Part shown: positions 1 through 12,900 of the stretch, in pieces | Layout: the number at the start of each line of letters is the position of its first letter | Position numbering within the stretch: position 1 is the stretch's first letter | NCBI GenBank assembly: GCA_039720395.1 | Contig: CM077826.1 | Span: 25,562,430-25,626,429, forward strand | Direction: 5' to 3' | Source of the DNA: Liquidambar formosana | Lineage: Eukaryota; Streptophyta; Magnoliopsida; Saxifragales; Altingiaceae | DNA length: 64,000 nt | The notes under the pieces: model-generated | Databases searched by the model: none | Told to the model about the DNA's origin: nothing | The model's input: only the letters and a program-made list of their open reading frames with translations | Program-made: the position numbers and the translations under genes

Positions 1-690
1 CTTCTGTGAAACAATTTCTCCATATGTACGATGATGTACCTATGTATTTTTTTTAGTATGTTGTCAGTCTTCTTTGTGGGTTACTAATATTGCATTAGCA
101 TATATATTTCTGTATTTTTCATAATATTGATTTGCTAAGAAGGGGTATTAGTAAATGGAGACTGACAGTTCTTGTAGCATAATAATGGGACTTTTGACTC
201 TGTTGGGTATCTTTGAAAGATCTGAAAGATGTCCGATTTCTGATGGCAACTAGAATAGTTTTGAATCGCCTTCTTCAGTTGTGTTTTTCATGGTAAAAAA
301 AAATAATAATAAATACGTTAAAAGTATCTGGAAATATAGTGCTTGGACATGCGACTTCAACTGAATAGTTCTGGTTGAAGTTTCATCATCCAGCCTAGCC
401 TTGTTAGCTTCTCTTTGAAGGCAGTTAATGTCTGCTTCTTTTGGGAATCACTTCGGAAATGCTGTTGCTTGTGAGCATATGAATTCTAGCTTGACTTAGG
501 AATTCATATGGGTTTTCTTCGCTCAACTTAGATAATTTTAGAGAATAACAAAGTTGTATAGAACAGTTTGGAATTTTCAGAAGCTGTGCCCCTCCTCAAA
601 GTCACTTCAAATTCACCCATACCATGTACGTAATTACTTTTGTTAATGATTTGATGCACTGTGGTTGTTTATCTTTGTTCCTTTTTGCAG
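1..690 (+). other. Intron and flanking DNA of an upstream gene
   Basis: No open frame with coding character is visible here. The stretch ends in a good plant 3' splice site (T-rich tract then TTTTTGCAG at 682-690) directly before the short exon at 691. It is best read as intron sequence of the plus-strand gene whose last exon follows. I could not identify an earlier exon. Confidence 0.4.
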
Positions 691-771
691 TTGGCCCCAA
701 GGACACCAATGGATCTCGTGTTGGAGAAAACATATGATGGTAAAACTGGAAAGGGCATGCCTGACCTTTAA
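691..771 (+). CDS. Last exon of an unrecognised gene (partial)
   Basis: After the TTTTTGCAG acceptor, one frame reads 26 codons to TAA at 769-771, beginning LAPRTPMDLVLEKTYDG and ending KGMPDL. The tail is charged and hydrophilic, with no membrane segment. The rest of the gene lies outside the window or in undetected exons to the left, so the frame is inferred only from the acceptor and the stop. I do not recognise the family. The gene would be convergent with DWF5, with stops about 1.7 kb apart. A chance open stretch behind an AG remains possible. Confidence 0.4.
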   Translation: MAPRTPMDLVLEKTYDGKTGKGMPDL

Positions 772-1345
772 AGAAACATATCCTCGTTCAATTTCATGAT
801 ACGTTTACCATGTTGATTGAAAGACGTTGGACAAGTGTGGGTTCATGTAAGTTATAGCTAATCAAAACGAGAATTCCTTGTACACAATTCTGCTTCCTTT
901 CTGTTTTTTATTTGGTTGACGCATAATATAAGTGAAATGACTGAATAGTGATTAAATTTCTTAGGTTTTAACTTCTTTTAAGTTCAGTCCCAATTCTCAA
1001 CAATTTGTATGTGCTCTATCCTTTGCATGCACCACCTGATAGTTTCTGCAAGATATAGAGCAATGGATCAGCTGCATATCTACCCATGAGTTCTGAGCAG
1101 ATTCACTTGGAAGAGTGGAAAACATCCTAAATTAAGCAGTACCACTGCTGCAGTCCAACCATTACTGTCAAGTATCAATATACCCCACCATTTTCACCAC
1201 TACAGTTGCTTTGTCAATGCATAGAACACTGTACCAGTCTTGCGTACCAAACACTGCATACAACCGCATTAGTGCATCCTTTGACAAACACCAAATGGTA
1301 ATTTAATTTATCATATAGTCTCTTCAAACAAAGTTATAACCTCGT

Positions 1346-1350
<5 letters not shown>

Positions 1351-1395
<45 letters not shown>

Positions 1396-1396
1396 C
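1351..1396. repeat. (GT)n followed by (GA)n microsatellite
   Basis: A GT run of roughly 16 units passes directly into a GA run between the unknown gene and DWF5. It is likely polymorphic in length. Confidence 0.9.
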
Positions 1397-1853
1397 AGAG
1401 AGGAACCACTTTTTTTTTCTTTTCCAAATGTTTAAGAGGTAAAAGGAAAAATAAAAAGAACTCTTATTTTATCTAACATATTGGGCCAGACTATTGCCAC
1501 CACATAAAATACTCTAAACCCCCCACTTAATTTATATTTTTTAAGGTTTAATGAAAAAATGTAAAGGTTTTTACAAAAACTAATCACGTACTCTAATAAA
1601 AAAACATTATTCCAAACAACTTGGTAGAAGAAAACTTTTTCAAAATCTATAATTCAAGTAGACTTTTTGATAAATTTTCATAGAAAATGTAATAGAAATT
1701 ATAAATGACCAAAAAGTTGACTAAAATGATAGATTTTGGAAAGACCTTCTTTTACAAAATTATTCAGAATATATCTTCTAATAGACAACGTGACTAGTTT
1801 TCGTAAAAACCTTTCATATTTTTTTATAAAACCCTAAGAAGTGTAAACTAATT

Positions 1854-1875
1854 GGGGGGGGGGGGGGGGGGGGGG
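1854..1875. repeat. Poly-G tract, 22 nt
   Basis: An uninterrupted run of 22 G. The open frame that starts with poly-glycine across it is an artefact of the run. Length calls in such tracts are error-prone. Confidence 0.9.
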
Positions 1876-2364
1876 TTTAGAGTAATTTATGTGGTGGCAA
1901 TAGCCTCTCTTTCCTTTATTCTCTTTTACCAGTTAGAAGATGGGTGTAACACAAATGAGTTCAGTTCCCTTTTCAACTCTGTGACAAAAGACAAGAAGCA
2001 AATCATGCTCGCCTACCATCGTAATTTAATCAACCAAAAAGCATTAGGGAAGGAAGCACATCTCAAATTACCATCACTAAACAAAACAATTCTAGAGTGA
2101 TGCACTAAAAATTATCCATCCAAAATCAAAAAGTTTCTAAACAACTCGATTCAGAGCTTGAAACCAATCCCAGGTAGAATCTGTAAACCAAATTCATGCC
2201 AGAAGTGCCCAAAATCTCTTCTTCAAGCTCGAGTACGATGCATCCTCCCTAGTCCATGGACAACAGAGATACAAAAAGGGAACTAAACATGTTTCGGTCA
2301 GAACTCCCATGGCACATTATTCAACAAAGACTGATGCTAATACATACATCAAAAGTTACAAGCA

Positions 2365-2370
2365 TTTATT
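2365..2370 (-). terminator. Candidate poly(A) signal of DWF5
   Basis: On the minus strand this reads AATAAA, about 128 nt beyond the DWF5 stop codon, a normal distance for a plant 3' UTR. No transcript evidence is available. Confidence 0.5.
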
Positions 2371-2497
2371 AAGGCCTAGCAGGAGGCAATAATTAAAGAG
2401 AAACAAAACAGATTTCAATTCCTTGAGCCACCCCTTGGACGTTCTAGTAGCCATACAAAATTCAAAATGAGTAACAGCTTAATCCATACAAGACAAC

Positions 2498-4875
2498 TCA
2501 GTAGATTCCAGGGATAATCCTGTAAGGAACCTTCTCGCAATATGATTTCCAGTACTTCCCGTACCTGTAAGAAAATATATTCAAACTTTCATTTAAAATT
2601 TTGAAAACTATTCTACAACGATTATAAGCACATTGGGTCATACAATTCAAGACACCAGAACAGTGAACAGAGTCGCATAACCATCGGTTCACCAAAAGGA
2701 TAGATGAATTACTAATGTGGGATTGTTTGGGGGTGAAATGGTGGGTGTAGCTTACCTGTGACAGGGAGCATGCGCACACAAACACACACACACACACAGA
2801 GCAAACTGTTAAATAGTGAATTGATCAGGACATGCATCCACACTAAGGGTACCTTAAAGTTTTAAGATTATAATGACTGGACTAAATGTAGTTTTGACAT
2901 CAAAAGTGTATGGGGGTCATAGTCATCATAGTCCAAATCCTGTACTTGTGATAGTCTACATGACACTGTGCCCATAGCCCATTTGATTCAATGGAATTCT
3001 AATGGACATGTAAGTGAGAACATTATAGTTAAGACACAAATCTTAACCCATTGGTGGGAAAATGAAACGAACCCATCTTTCAAAAATAGACTGCTGCATT
3101 GCTACGATTTGGATGAGCATCAGAGCAACAATTCTATAATTGCAACCATCCATGGGTCAATGTGCCCATTAACCCTGTAATAAATGGACTCAAGGAAGGA
3201 GACAGAGAAGTGGGGATATCAAGGTTAGGGGCCCAAGATCCTACATCCCACAGGTGAATAAGAGACAACCCCATCTCTAAGAACCAAAAACAAGTAACTG
3301 TGTAAAGATGGTCCTTAAATATACAATGCTGTAATTTGGTTTCCCAATTGGTTTTCCATGTCATACTGGAAATTGTTAAAAGATATAATATATTCCGAAG
3401 GTATAATTTAAAGGTATAATTTTTCTTAACAGACGAAGTTTGTATTTGCTTACTTGGATCGGCATCTATCATCATCCCGTTTGGCTCGGTCAAACAGAAG
3501 GATAGTAAGAAAGACCACATAAAAGTAAGGTAAACACTGCAAGGAACAATAACACATAAATAATATTTCAGCAAAGTGTCCACCAGAATTTTCAAGAAGT
3601 GCACATATGAAAAAAAAAACATATGCTTACATGGTTGAAAAGTGCCGGGACAGTCCAGAAGAAAGCAGCTAATATTTCTGGTACATAATGAAAATGACGA
3701 GATAAACCCCACCTGTAGGAACCACAAAAAGGTAAATGAACATAGCTCTTGACCCACAGCCAGAGCATTGTTTTTCAAATTCAAGTGGGATAGGAAATAG
3801 GTACTCTCTATGTTCAGAAAAGAGGTCACCCTTTTTGGCTAAGCAGCTGAGCCTAATCGATACAGCATGCTCCTTTTTTTAATTTTCTTTTTTGTTTTTT
3901 TATTTGTTATTTGTTATTTGTTTTTTTGTGTTGAGATAGGAAACACCAACTATATTGATAAAGTAAACTGTAGTTTATAAATAAATAAAAAAAGGAAAAA
4001 GAAAAGGCCAAACAAGTCCATCCAAAAAAAAAACAGCCTAGATACAATAAAAATCTTCCCCCAACATCCCCACAACCACCCCAAACCCCCAAAACAATAA
4101 CAAAAACAAAAACACCAAAATTGCAAAATCATTCCCCAACTAAAGCAGAAAACAAGCAATCAAAAGGGGAGAAATGCCCTCTATAATGCTCCCTCGTAAT
4201 TGCTGCCTATTTAGCTTAAGAAGTTTGCTTCACCAAGGCATGCTCATATATCCACTGATCCACATAGAACTATAAAACCAAAAAAAAATTTAAACTTCCA
4301 TAGGACTCCAAATCATTGTTGCAGACATAATTTTGACCCATTCAACACGATCAATCCCAAGTCTATGAGAACAATTAACTAGGGCCCATTTAAAAGGTTC
4401 AGCTATCATAGTTGTGAACAATGAAAAACTCACCATCCTGAGGTTAAAAGAAGGCTGGATTTTGTTTCCCCAGATGTGGTAGTATAGGAGGCCGTTATCT
4501 GTACAAACAATTGGACTGGATTAAGTCTATCCTTCAGCAGAAAATTGCAGCAAAGGAAGGTTCCACAATTGACAGTTAATTTAATAAGAACATGGACATA
4601 TAACTAAAATCAAATTATAAGTGTCATGAGACCCAGCACCTTTGATGGAGCTTTGCCCCAAACGAAGCATTTGCCATTTGTTCTGCGAAATTCTTGCCTT
4701 TGCCTATCACAATCATAGTTGATGTATATGCATAGAATGCCCGCTACAAGAATATAAAGTGCAAGCTGGACCAATAGAACGAGATTGTTAGAACCAAAAA
4801 ACTAAGACATGAACAACATTAAAATCAGAAAGAATTTCTATCCGTGGAAATCAAGATGTTATGGCCATCGAATTC

Positions 4876-4906
<31 letters not shown>

Positions 4907-7900
4907 GTTGTTGTTGTTGTTTTGATCAGCAACAACAGAAATATATTATTAATAAAACAAGAAAAGGTCAATTACAAGAGGAGGACAAGGAGTCTACCTA
5001 AAACTAGAAAACTAACAGAGAGAATCAAAACAAAACTAACACAAAAGAAACCAAAACTTAAGAACAAACAGCCCTCCAATCAGACTTCATCAAGAATAAA
5101 GGAATATCCGCAAACTCTTTGGAGGAATGAGCCCAAAACAATCCAAAGAAATGCACCCTATCCCACAAATGATTCAAGGAAGACTCCTTATCTTAAAAAA
5201 TCCTTGCATTTCTTTCAAGCCAAATAACCCAAAAAACTGCCACTAAACGCACACCTCCAAAGGATTACAGCCTTCCTTCCCTCTCCAAAACCCTAAAAAG
5301 CAATCTCAAATACCTTCCTAACACAATCCGGGGCCACCCAAAGCTCCTCACCACAGCAAAAAAGTTTATTCCACATCCAACTAGCCACTGGGCAGTGCAG
5401 AAAAAGATGATCGATATTCTCTTCTGCTCCTTTGCACATAACACACCACTGGGGCTGTACACAAAGAGAAGGCCTCCTTCTTTGATACAATTCATTAGTA
5501 TTAACTCCCTTAAGAGCTACCGTCCAAGCAAACACTTTCACTTTGAGGGGCACACTTGCCTTCCAAATAAAGGCAGAAGGGAAAAAAGAAGAAGAGAGAG
5601 GACACTCAATCAATTTTTCAAAATAAGATTTGCAAGAAAAGACACTAGAAGAATCAGCTGTCCAAATCCTTCTATCCGGAACACCCTCATTCAAAACAAC
5701 ACTCTCCAATAACAACAATAGAGACGTAAGCTCTGAACTCTCCCTATCATTAAGATTCCGAAAAAATTTGAAATCCCACCCATAAGAATGAATATCTGAA
5801 GAGATCATGGAAGATATAGTACCATTATATGCCAAAGAGAGTCTATGCAAATGGGGGAAGAAAGAACAAAACGGAGAATCACCCCTCCAATGGTCTTCCC
5901 AAAAACGCACCCTATCCCCTTTCCCCACAGACAAAGAAGAAAATTCCAAAAAACCAGCCAAACCCTGTGATATAAATTTCCAAGGACACCTAGCCAAAAT
6001 CCTAGAACTTAGCTTAGCATCCCATCCATTAGCTAGCACACCGTACTTAATTTTAATAATAGCATGCCATAAAGAATCACTCTCAAGAGGAAACCGCCAA
6101 AGCCATTTACTAGTTAAAGCAATATTCCTTTTTACAATATTTCCCAAAGCCAATCCCCCATGAGACTTGGATCTAGAAACAACCTCCCACTTAACCAAAT
6201 GATCTCCCTTACCCTCCCCACTTCCTTCCCATAGAAAATCCCTCATCAGCTTCTCTAAACCAGATGCCACCTTCATATGAATCCTAAAAAGAGACAAATA
6301 ATAAGTGGGGATACTAGACAGGACTGATTGAATTAAAACTAACCTCCCGCCCTTAGAAATTAAAGCTTTCTTCCACCCATCCAACCTCTTCCTAACTCTA
6401 TCCATTACAAGATTCCAAAAAGACTCAGAATAAGGATTCCCTCCCAATGGCAAACCTAGATAAGTAAAAGGCCATTCACCCACAAAACAACCAATCTTCT
6501 CAACTAACCTTTGAATTTTATTATCCTCACAATTAATCCCCACTAAAGCACTCTTACCTAGATTAACTTTAAGCCCCGAAGCCATCTCAAAAACCTGCAA
6601 AAGAACCTGAATATTTAAAAACTTAAGCTCATCCCCCAAGGAAAAAAACAAAATATCATATGCAAATTGCAAATGAGTAATTGAGACCCAATCCCTCCCA
6701 ACCTCAAAGCCCTCTATCAAGCTTACTTCTCTTGCCCTATCAACAATCCTCCCCAAAACATCAACTACTAAAGTAAACAAAAAGGAAGATAAAGGATCCC
6801 TTTGTCTCAGCCCTCTAGATGCGTTAAAATTATCCCCTGGCTTCCCATTAACAATCACCGAAAAATTAATAGAAGACAAACACCTATAAATCCACTTCCT
6901 CCATCTCTCACCAAAACCCTTTTTCTGCAACACAAAGTCCAAAAAATCCTAATCCACATGATCATATGCTTTCTCAAAATCAATTTTAAACAATAAACCT
7001 TCCTTCTTCTTGATTCTATACTCCTCCACTGCTTCATTAGCTATCAAAACCAAATCCAAAATCTGCCTCCCCTCCACAAGGTACATTGAGTCCCTGAAAT
7101 AGTGTCAGATAGCACCTCTATCAATCTAATTGATAAAACTTTCGCCAAAATCTTATAGAAAGATGAAACTAAACTAATAGGCCTAAAATCCTTAATCTTC
7201 ATGTACTCACCTTTCTTAAGGATTAAACAAATAAATGTAACATTAGTTCACTTATTAACCAATCCATTATCAAAAAAAATCTAAAAACACCTTCAAGAGA
7301 TCATCCTTAACCAATAACCACATCCCAACAATCTTGAAACACAACCATGGTAAAACCATTTAGACCCGGGGCCTTATCCCTACAACAATCAAACACAGCC
7401 TTCTTTATTTCTTGCAACTCAAAAGGTCTCTCCAATCTCTCTGCTTTACATGCACTAATAGGAGACCAAAACAATCCTTCTAATTCATTTTTAGTTCTGG
7501 CCGAGGCATGTTTTTACAAATTGCATATTGCCATATTGACAGTTGAGTATTTTTTTGGCTTCAATCCATCTCTGTCCAATTTTTCACATTTTCAGCCAGC
7601 TTTGACCAACCAAAAATTTTCAAAATTTCAACAATTTGGCCAAATTTTTTTCAACAAATTTTCAGTATTTCAGTAATTCCAAAACCATTGATTGGCCTGA
7701 CCAACCTAAAATTGATGGCTCCCAACTACATTGCATATGTGCAAGATATGAAGTATAGGAAGGGTATCTTATTGGAGGATGGGAATTCTTATATTCTCAA
7801 AACTAGAACTGAACTCAACACATATTGCCGAAAGAACGGTCACTGACAAAATAAAGTTCCCAAGTCAAAACGACAAATTAGAGGAATATGAATGAAAAGA

Positions 7901-8648
7901 CGACAGTATTGTACCTGAGTTCCGAGGTTTACAGGATGATTGACTAGGTACATGCCAGGAGACGTGTACACAGATGGAACCCATACCAAGCATCCCCAAC
8001 AAATATAAAAGCCAGCTGCCAAAACCAGTTGCTGAATGAGCATTAATGGACTTAAGCATTACTGATATTGAAAGCCAGGAATAGAAACTATGAAAACTGA
8101 GATCTACACATGCAAGAAGTGAGGTTAATAATCTTCTAGTGCTAAAACACTAATCACAACCCAACTTACAATATGCCCAGAGTAATTCAATTGCAAGTAA
8201 GCAAGAAAATATGCACCATGATTTTGTATTATATACTAATAATCAGAACGAGTGTGATGCGATGCTGAAAAGAAACTAAAAAAACGAAGGCACAAGAAAG
8301 TTCTGGAACTTAAAAAGGGAAGGAATGGATTACACTGCTAAGAATGTCTAGTTCATTTATCAAGGAGATTATTGTGGCAGTAAAATTAGAAAATTGGGAA
8401 ACAGTTTCTTTTTGTTTTGTCTGTATTCCAATTTGACTTCCCCTATCACTAATATTTAATCTAAAAAAAGATAACATGAATTAACAGGAAAAAATATCTA
8501 AATTCCAAAGGTATAGCTAGCAAAATCAACACTTTTTGTACTTGATGCAAAAAAACTGAGTCGTCTAAACTAACTGCTGAAAGAAACCTACTCTAAAACC
8601 TCCACATATATTCACAAAAATTAATGAAATTATCGACACATGTAGAAA

Positions 8649-8697
<49 letters not shown>

Positions 8698-9873
8698 TGC
8701 ATGGTTGATATTTTTCTTAAACAGTGCAGTGCTAATATATCTTAAACAGTGCAGTTCTTGTATTGCTTCTCAACCTCCATTATTTAAAAGAAAGACAAAC
8801 TATCAATTATATTATCAAACTAAGGAAAAAACAAAGTAAGTCAAAATCAGAATTCAATGTCAATATTCATATTTTACTGTATAAACTAAAGCTGCAAACA
8901 ATACTTATCACTATACCAAAGAAGCAGATTTGGTGAACTGATAATATATCTTAAACAGTGCAGTTCTTGTATTGCTTCTCAAACTCCATTATTTAAAAGA
9001 GGAGAACATATTAAACTTACTAAAGAATCTTACATTACATATTCCATACCCAACGTCACCAAAGTTCAACCCAAACTCATAAGTTTATAAAATATATGTA
9101 TCTACAATAATTTCAGTAATAAAGACAAAGCAATGTCACTTCTGAAGCAACTGAAACTTAACCACAACACAAGTTGAGGTGTAATTGTACAAGTTACTTA
9201 TGAAAGGATGTTGCAAGATATATAGTTTGAACAGATGCTAGAGTCCAGTGGTCACAAGGAGTACCTCAAAGCAACCACTTTCAAAAAAATCATCTGGATT
9301 TTTTTTTCTAAAATTTAAATTCAATTCAGTAAAACTGCAAAGCCCTAGCTTTGCAGATGATGTTTCCCAGCTACTGTGTCAGCATAAAGATAACTGGCAT
9401 CTTTTTCATTTAAAAGAAAAAAAGAAGCAACTAGTGTCTCTCTGATCACATTGATGACAAGTTGCAAGGAAACCTCAAAGTTGAAAGTAGCTCGCAAAAT
9501 TTATAAGCAAAAATAAGAAATTATGGCATGGCAACTCAGGATTGAAGTCTGCAGGTTTTGCAGTAACTTGCAAAGTTATCAGGACATTTCTAAAAGAAGC
9601 TAGAAAATTTAAAATAGAGTGGTATAGGCTTTTGTTTGCTTCTCTACTATGCAAGGAAATCTCTTCATTCTTTTTGTATCCTCTTTTGTAGATTAATAAT
9701 ATTTAGTTCTTATAAAAAATAAAAATTTACAAGGTACTCAAATTTGAAGACAGCTCTCAAAATGTGGAATCACAAATGAAGAGGTGGGGTAGGCATATGA
9801 TGGGATGGGACCAGGTTGAGGTAGTAAGCCAATAAGCAAGAGAACCCTTCCCCCCACCCCAACCCAAAAAAAG

Positions 9874-9922
<49 letters not shown>

Positions 9923-12900
9923 GAGATTGGTGCAAGACCCCAAAGTTGAGCTTGTAGCCAAAAGAGCTAGAATAAAAATAGTTTGAAAAGTTTAAAATCT
10001 CATGCCTTAACTAGAGACCAAAATTTTTATCAGGTTGTAAATCATTTCACGGAAAAAGATTCAATTTGCAGAAATAATTTACATCAAAACATAGTGATTT
10101 TTTATTTTATTTTAAAAGAAGCAGAGACAGCAGAGGCAGCAGCAACAATCAGAATAAGGATAATAACAAGAATAACAACCCAGCAAAAGAAGGAAAAAAA
10201 GACAAGAAAAAAGACAGGCAAAGAGACAACAACAACAACCATTACAATAACAAAGTTGTTGATGATGATGACGACACTAGCAACAGCTTGCAATTTGGTA
10301 TTTTCATCTTCCCCTGTGCTTTTAACTAGATTCCCCTCAAATTTGCAATTACCCTAGTTCACTGATCACATTAGTAAAAATTTAAAGGTGAAATATTGCT
10401 TTTGAGTTTTGACGTTAACTTTAGGCCAATTTCAAATTAAACTTAAAATCATTATACTTTATCATGTTCACTTTTGAATGAAAAATTCGTTGCACTGGGC
10501 AAGAATAAATTTGACAAATGTTGTAAACATATAATGGGGAATTTAGATTTACAATATAAGTAAAGAGTTATTAAAATAAGAAGTATACACACTGGCCCTT
10601 GTGGCCTAGTGGTGGTACCGGGGATGGGTTGGGCTATGGGTAATCATAAGTCTAGGGGTCAATTCATACAATAGATATTTAAACCAAGCTCTTAACAATA
10701 GAATGCTAAAAGCCTATAATGTCATCAACTTGAGAAGAACCACTGAAAATTACTCTTTTCCAATTAAACTTTCACATATGCAGTAAAAAAAAATCATCAA
10801 AGTGAAGTGGACATTCTTGGTCATCCCAAATGCTTTCCATTTATGTGTTATTAAAACTAATAAGGAAAAAGACCAGAACATGAAATATTATGACAAAAGG
10901 ACATCTATAAACCTCGGTCATGCGCAATATCCATTGTACTCCAGTATCCAGCTTCCCACCAAAAAAATTTTGTAACATAGACCAGCATCAATGTAGTATT
11001 TACAAGCATTGAATCAGCTACTCTCCCATTCTCTTCATACTGGTAAAATAGAAAAAGTACACATTAAAGAAACCAACAAAAGGAAAGAAAAAATGTTTTA
11101 TACTTCAAACACTAGAATTAGAAAGTTATATGAATATAATAAACAGATAAACTAAAGAGGCAAGATCAACTTACACTTGGTGTAAGACTTCTAATTCTTA
11201 CACCACTTAATCACTTTTTTTAGAATTCACATTTCACAAATCCCCACCCTTAGATTAGATATACTTTCCATCCTTGTCATGCATGCCAAATATGTCACCG
11301 ATCACATATTAATTGGTAATTGATCACTAAAATCATGTTTATTTTTATAAGTGAAAGTATATTTTCCTACACAAGAATAAAAGAAACTATATTTTGGAGT
11401 GATTTATGGATGAGAGAGAACTCCTAATCTTAGAACAACCTAATTTTTGGCGAGCATGGTGGACAAGTGCAAAAATCATAATTCAACAGTGGGCTTAACA
11501 AATATATTGTTGGGAACTCCCACATCCCACATCGTCTAAATATAGAATTTGATATGGCTTTATATACTTGTTTGGGCCCTCCACCTAATGGCTTAGGCTC
11601 TTAGGTTGGAAACTTAAAAATAATGCACATAACACGTATGCTACAAGCCTACAAGGAAGCCTAGAAATGGAATTGAGTCCATGGATTTAGCATGCACATT
11701 AAGATACCTAGGCTGTTGGTACCAAGGTGATCAGTACATAGGACAACCACCTACATAGGTGTTAATGTTACAACGTGAAACCACTTGAGTTTTAGACCAA
11801 CTAGTTTGGCAACTGGCTGACACTTTGGCATTCTTTCTTTCTAAGTGATCACTTATTTCAATACAATGTATGGTGCAACATGCCTAAGGCTGTGTTTGGT
11901 ATGCTTGAATGGAATGGAAATAGGAAAGAAAGGAATGATTATTCTCAATGGCCATTCCATCCCTTTGTTTGGTGCAACTAAGGAAAGGAATGCTCATTCC
12001 ACAGTACTATCAATTAAATAATTTTTATTTTCTTTCATAAACATCCATATACCCACAATTCTAACACCCCAAAAATTTTATTTGCATTTTTTTTCACAAT
12101 TTCATAGCAAAGCAAAAAATTCAAATTTAAAAAAAAAATATATATATATATATATATCATCATCTTCATTATTCCATACCCATTCAACCACAAACTGTTT
12201 TGTTTTGTTCCTCCATAACAAACACAGCCTAAGGTTATTTATGGCACCACAACCAAAATATAACAATTTTTGTTAAATAAAATAATTTTATTTATAGCAT
12301 CTTTCCTTGTTTTCTTTTCTTTTTCTTTTTCCCCCCTTTTCTTTTCAAGTTTACCACCCCAAAAGTTATTATTTTTCAAATTTTAAACCTCCAAGCTTCA
12401 CTCTTCACTTTCCTTGTTCTAGCACTACATTAAAGACTCATGAAGGAACTGTCAAAACTGTCCAATGCTCTAACTTCCAAGCCACCATCTTGAGAGTAGT
12501 TTGTGAAAACTACTATCAGTACTGCTAGCTAGAAATTTGACACGCACCACTATCAGTACACTGTCCAACACAATGTTGAGTGACAAGTGAAAAATGATTT
12601 CCAACATCAAGAAATTATCTTAGAGAATCTACCTGCTTTATGCAATAGGTCACAGCAAGAACTGCCCAAGACATCATCCCAAATCTGCAGTTTGTGAAAA
12701 CTTTAATATCAAAGTTCTTACCAATTCGAGGATACAGTTCCATACCCTGCAAGAATGACAAGCACATGATAACAAGAACAGAAAGATTGAAGCAAAATAG
12801 AGCAGCAATGTTGAATAATCAGAGTCAATGATATGAAAAAGAAAGATAAAGATCGATGAAATAACTAAATAAGGTCACATCCTATAGTAGAACTAAGTGA

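Noticed and set aside
1852..2100. 82-codon frame starting with poly-Gly
   Set aside because: It depends on a 22-nt G tract; no family resemblance, and it lies in intergenic DNA.
3134..3829. 231-codon minus-strand open frame
   Set aside because: It runs across DWF5 exons 11 and 12 and the introns between in a mostly different frame. The DWF5 exon frame explains the conserved parts and the rest reads like intron translation.
7840..8059. Minus-strand frame MLIQQLVLAAGFYICW... as a separate small gene
   Set aside because: It is DWF5 exon 8 read with flanking intron. The acceptor at 8016 and donor at 7914 fit the neighbouring exon phases.
10102..10357. Open frames on both strands in DWF5 intron 7
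   Set aside because: Low-complexity A/G-rich DNA (GCAGAGRCAGC, ACAACAACAAC, GATGATGATGA repeats) keeps several frames open by composition alone.
11508..11880. Cassandra TRIM (LTR carrying a 5S rRNA gene)
   Set aside because: The start TGTTGGGAACTCCCACATCC recalled such elements, but no 5S-like promoter block is present inside.
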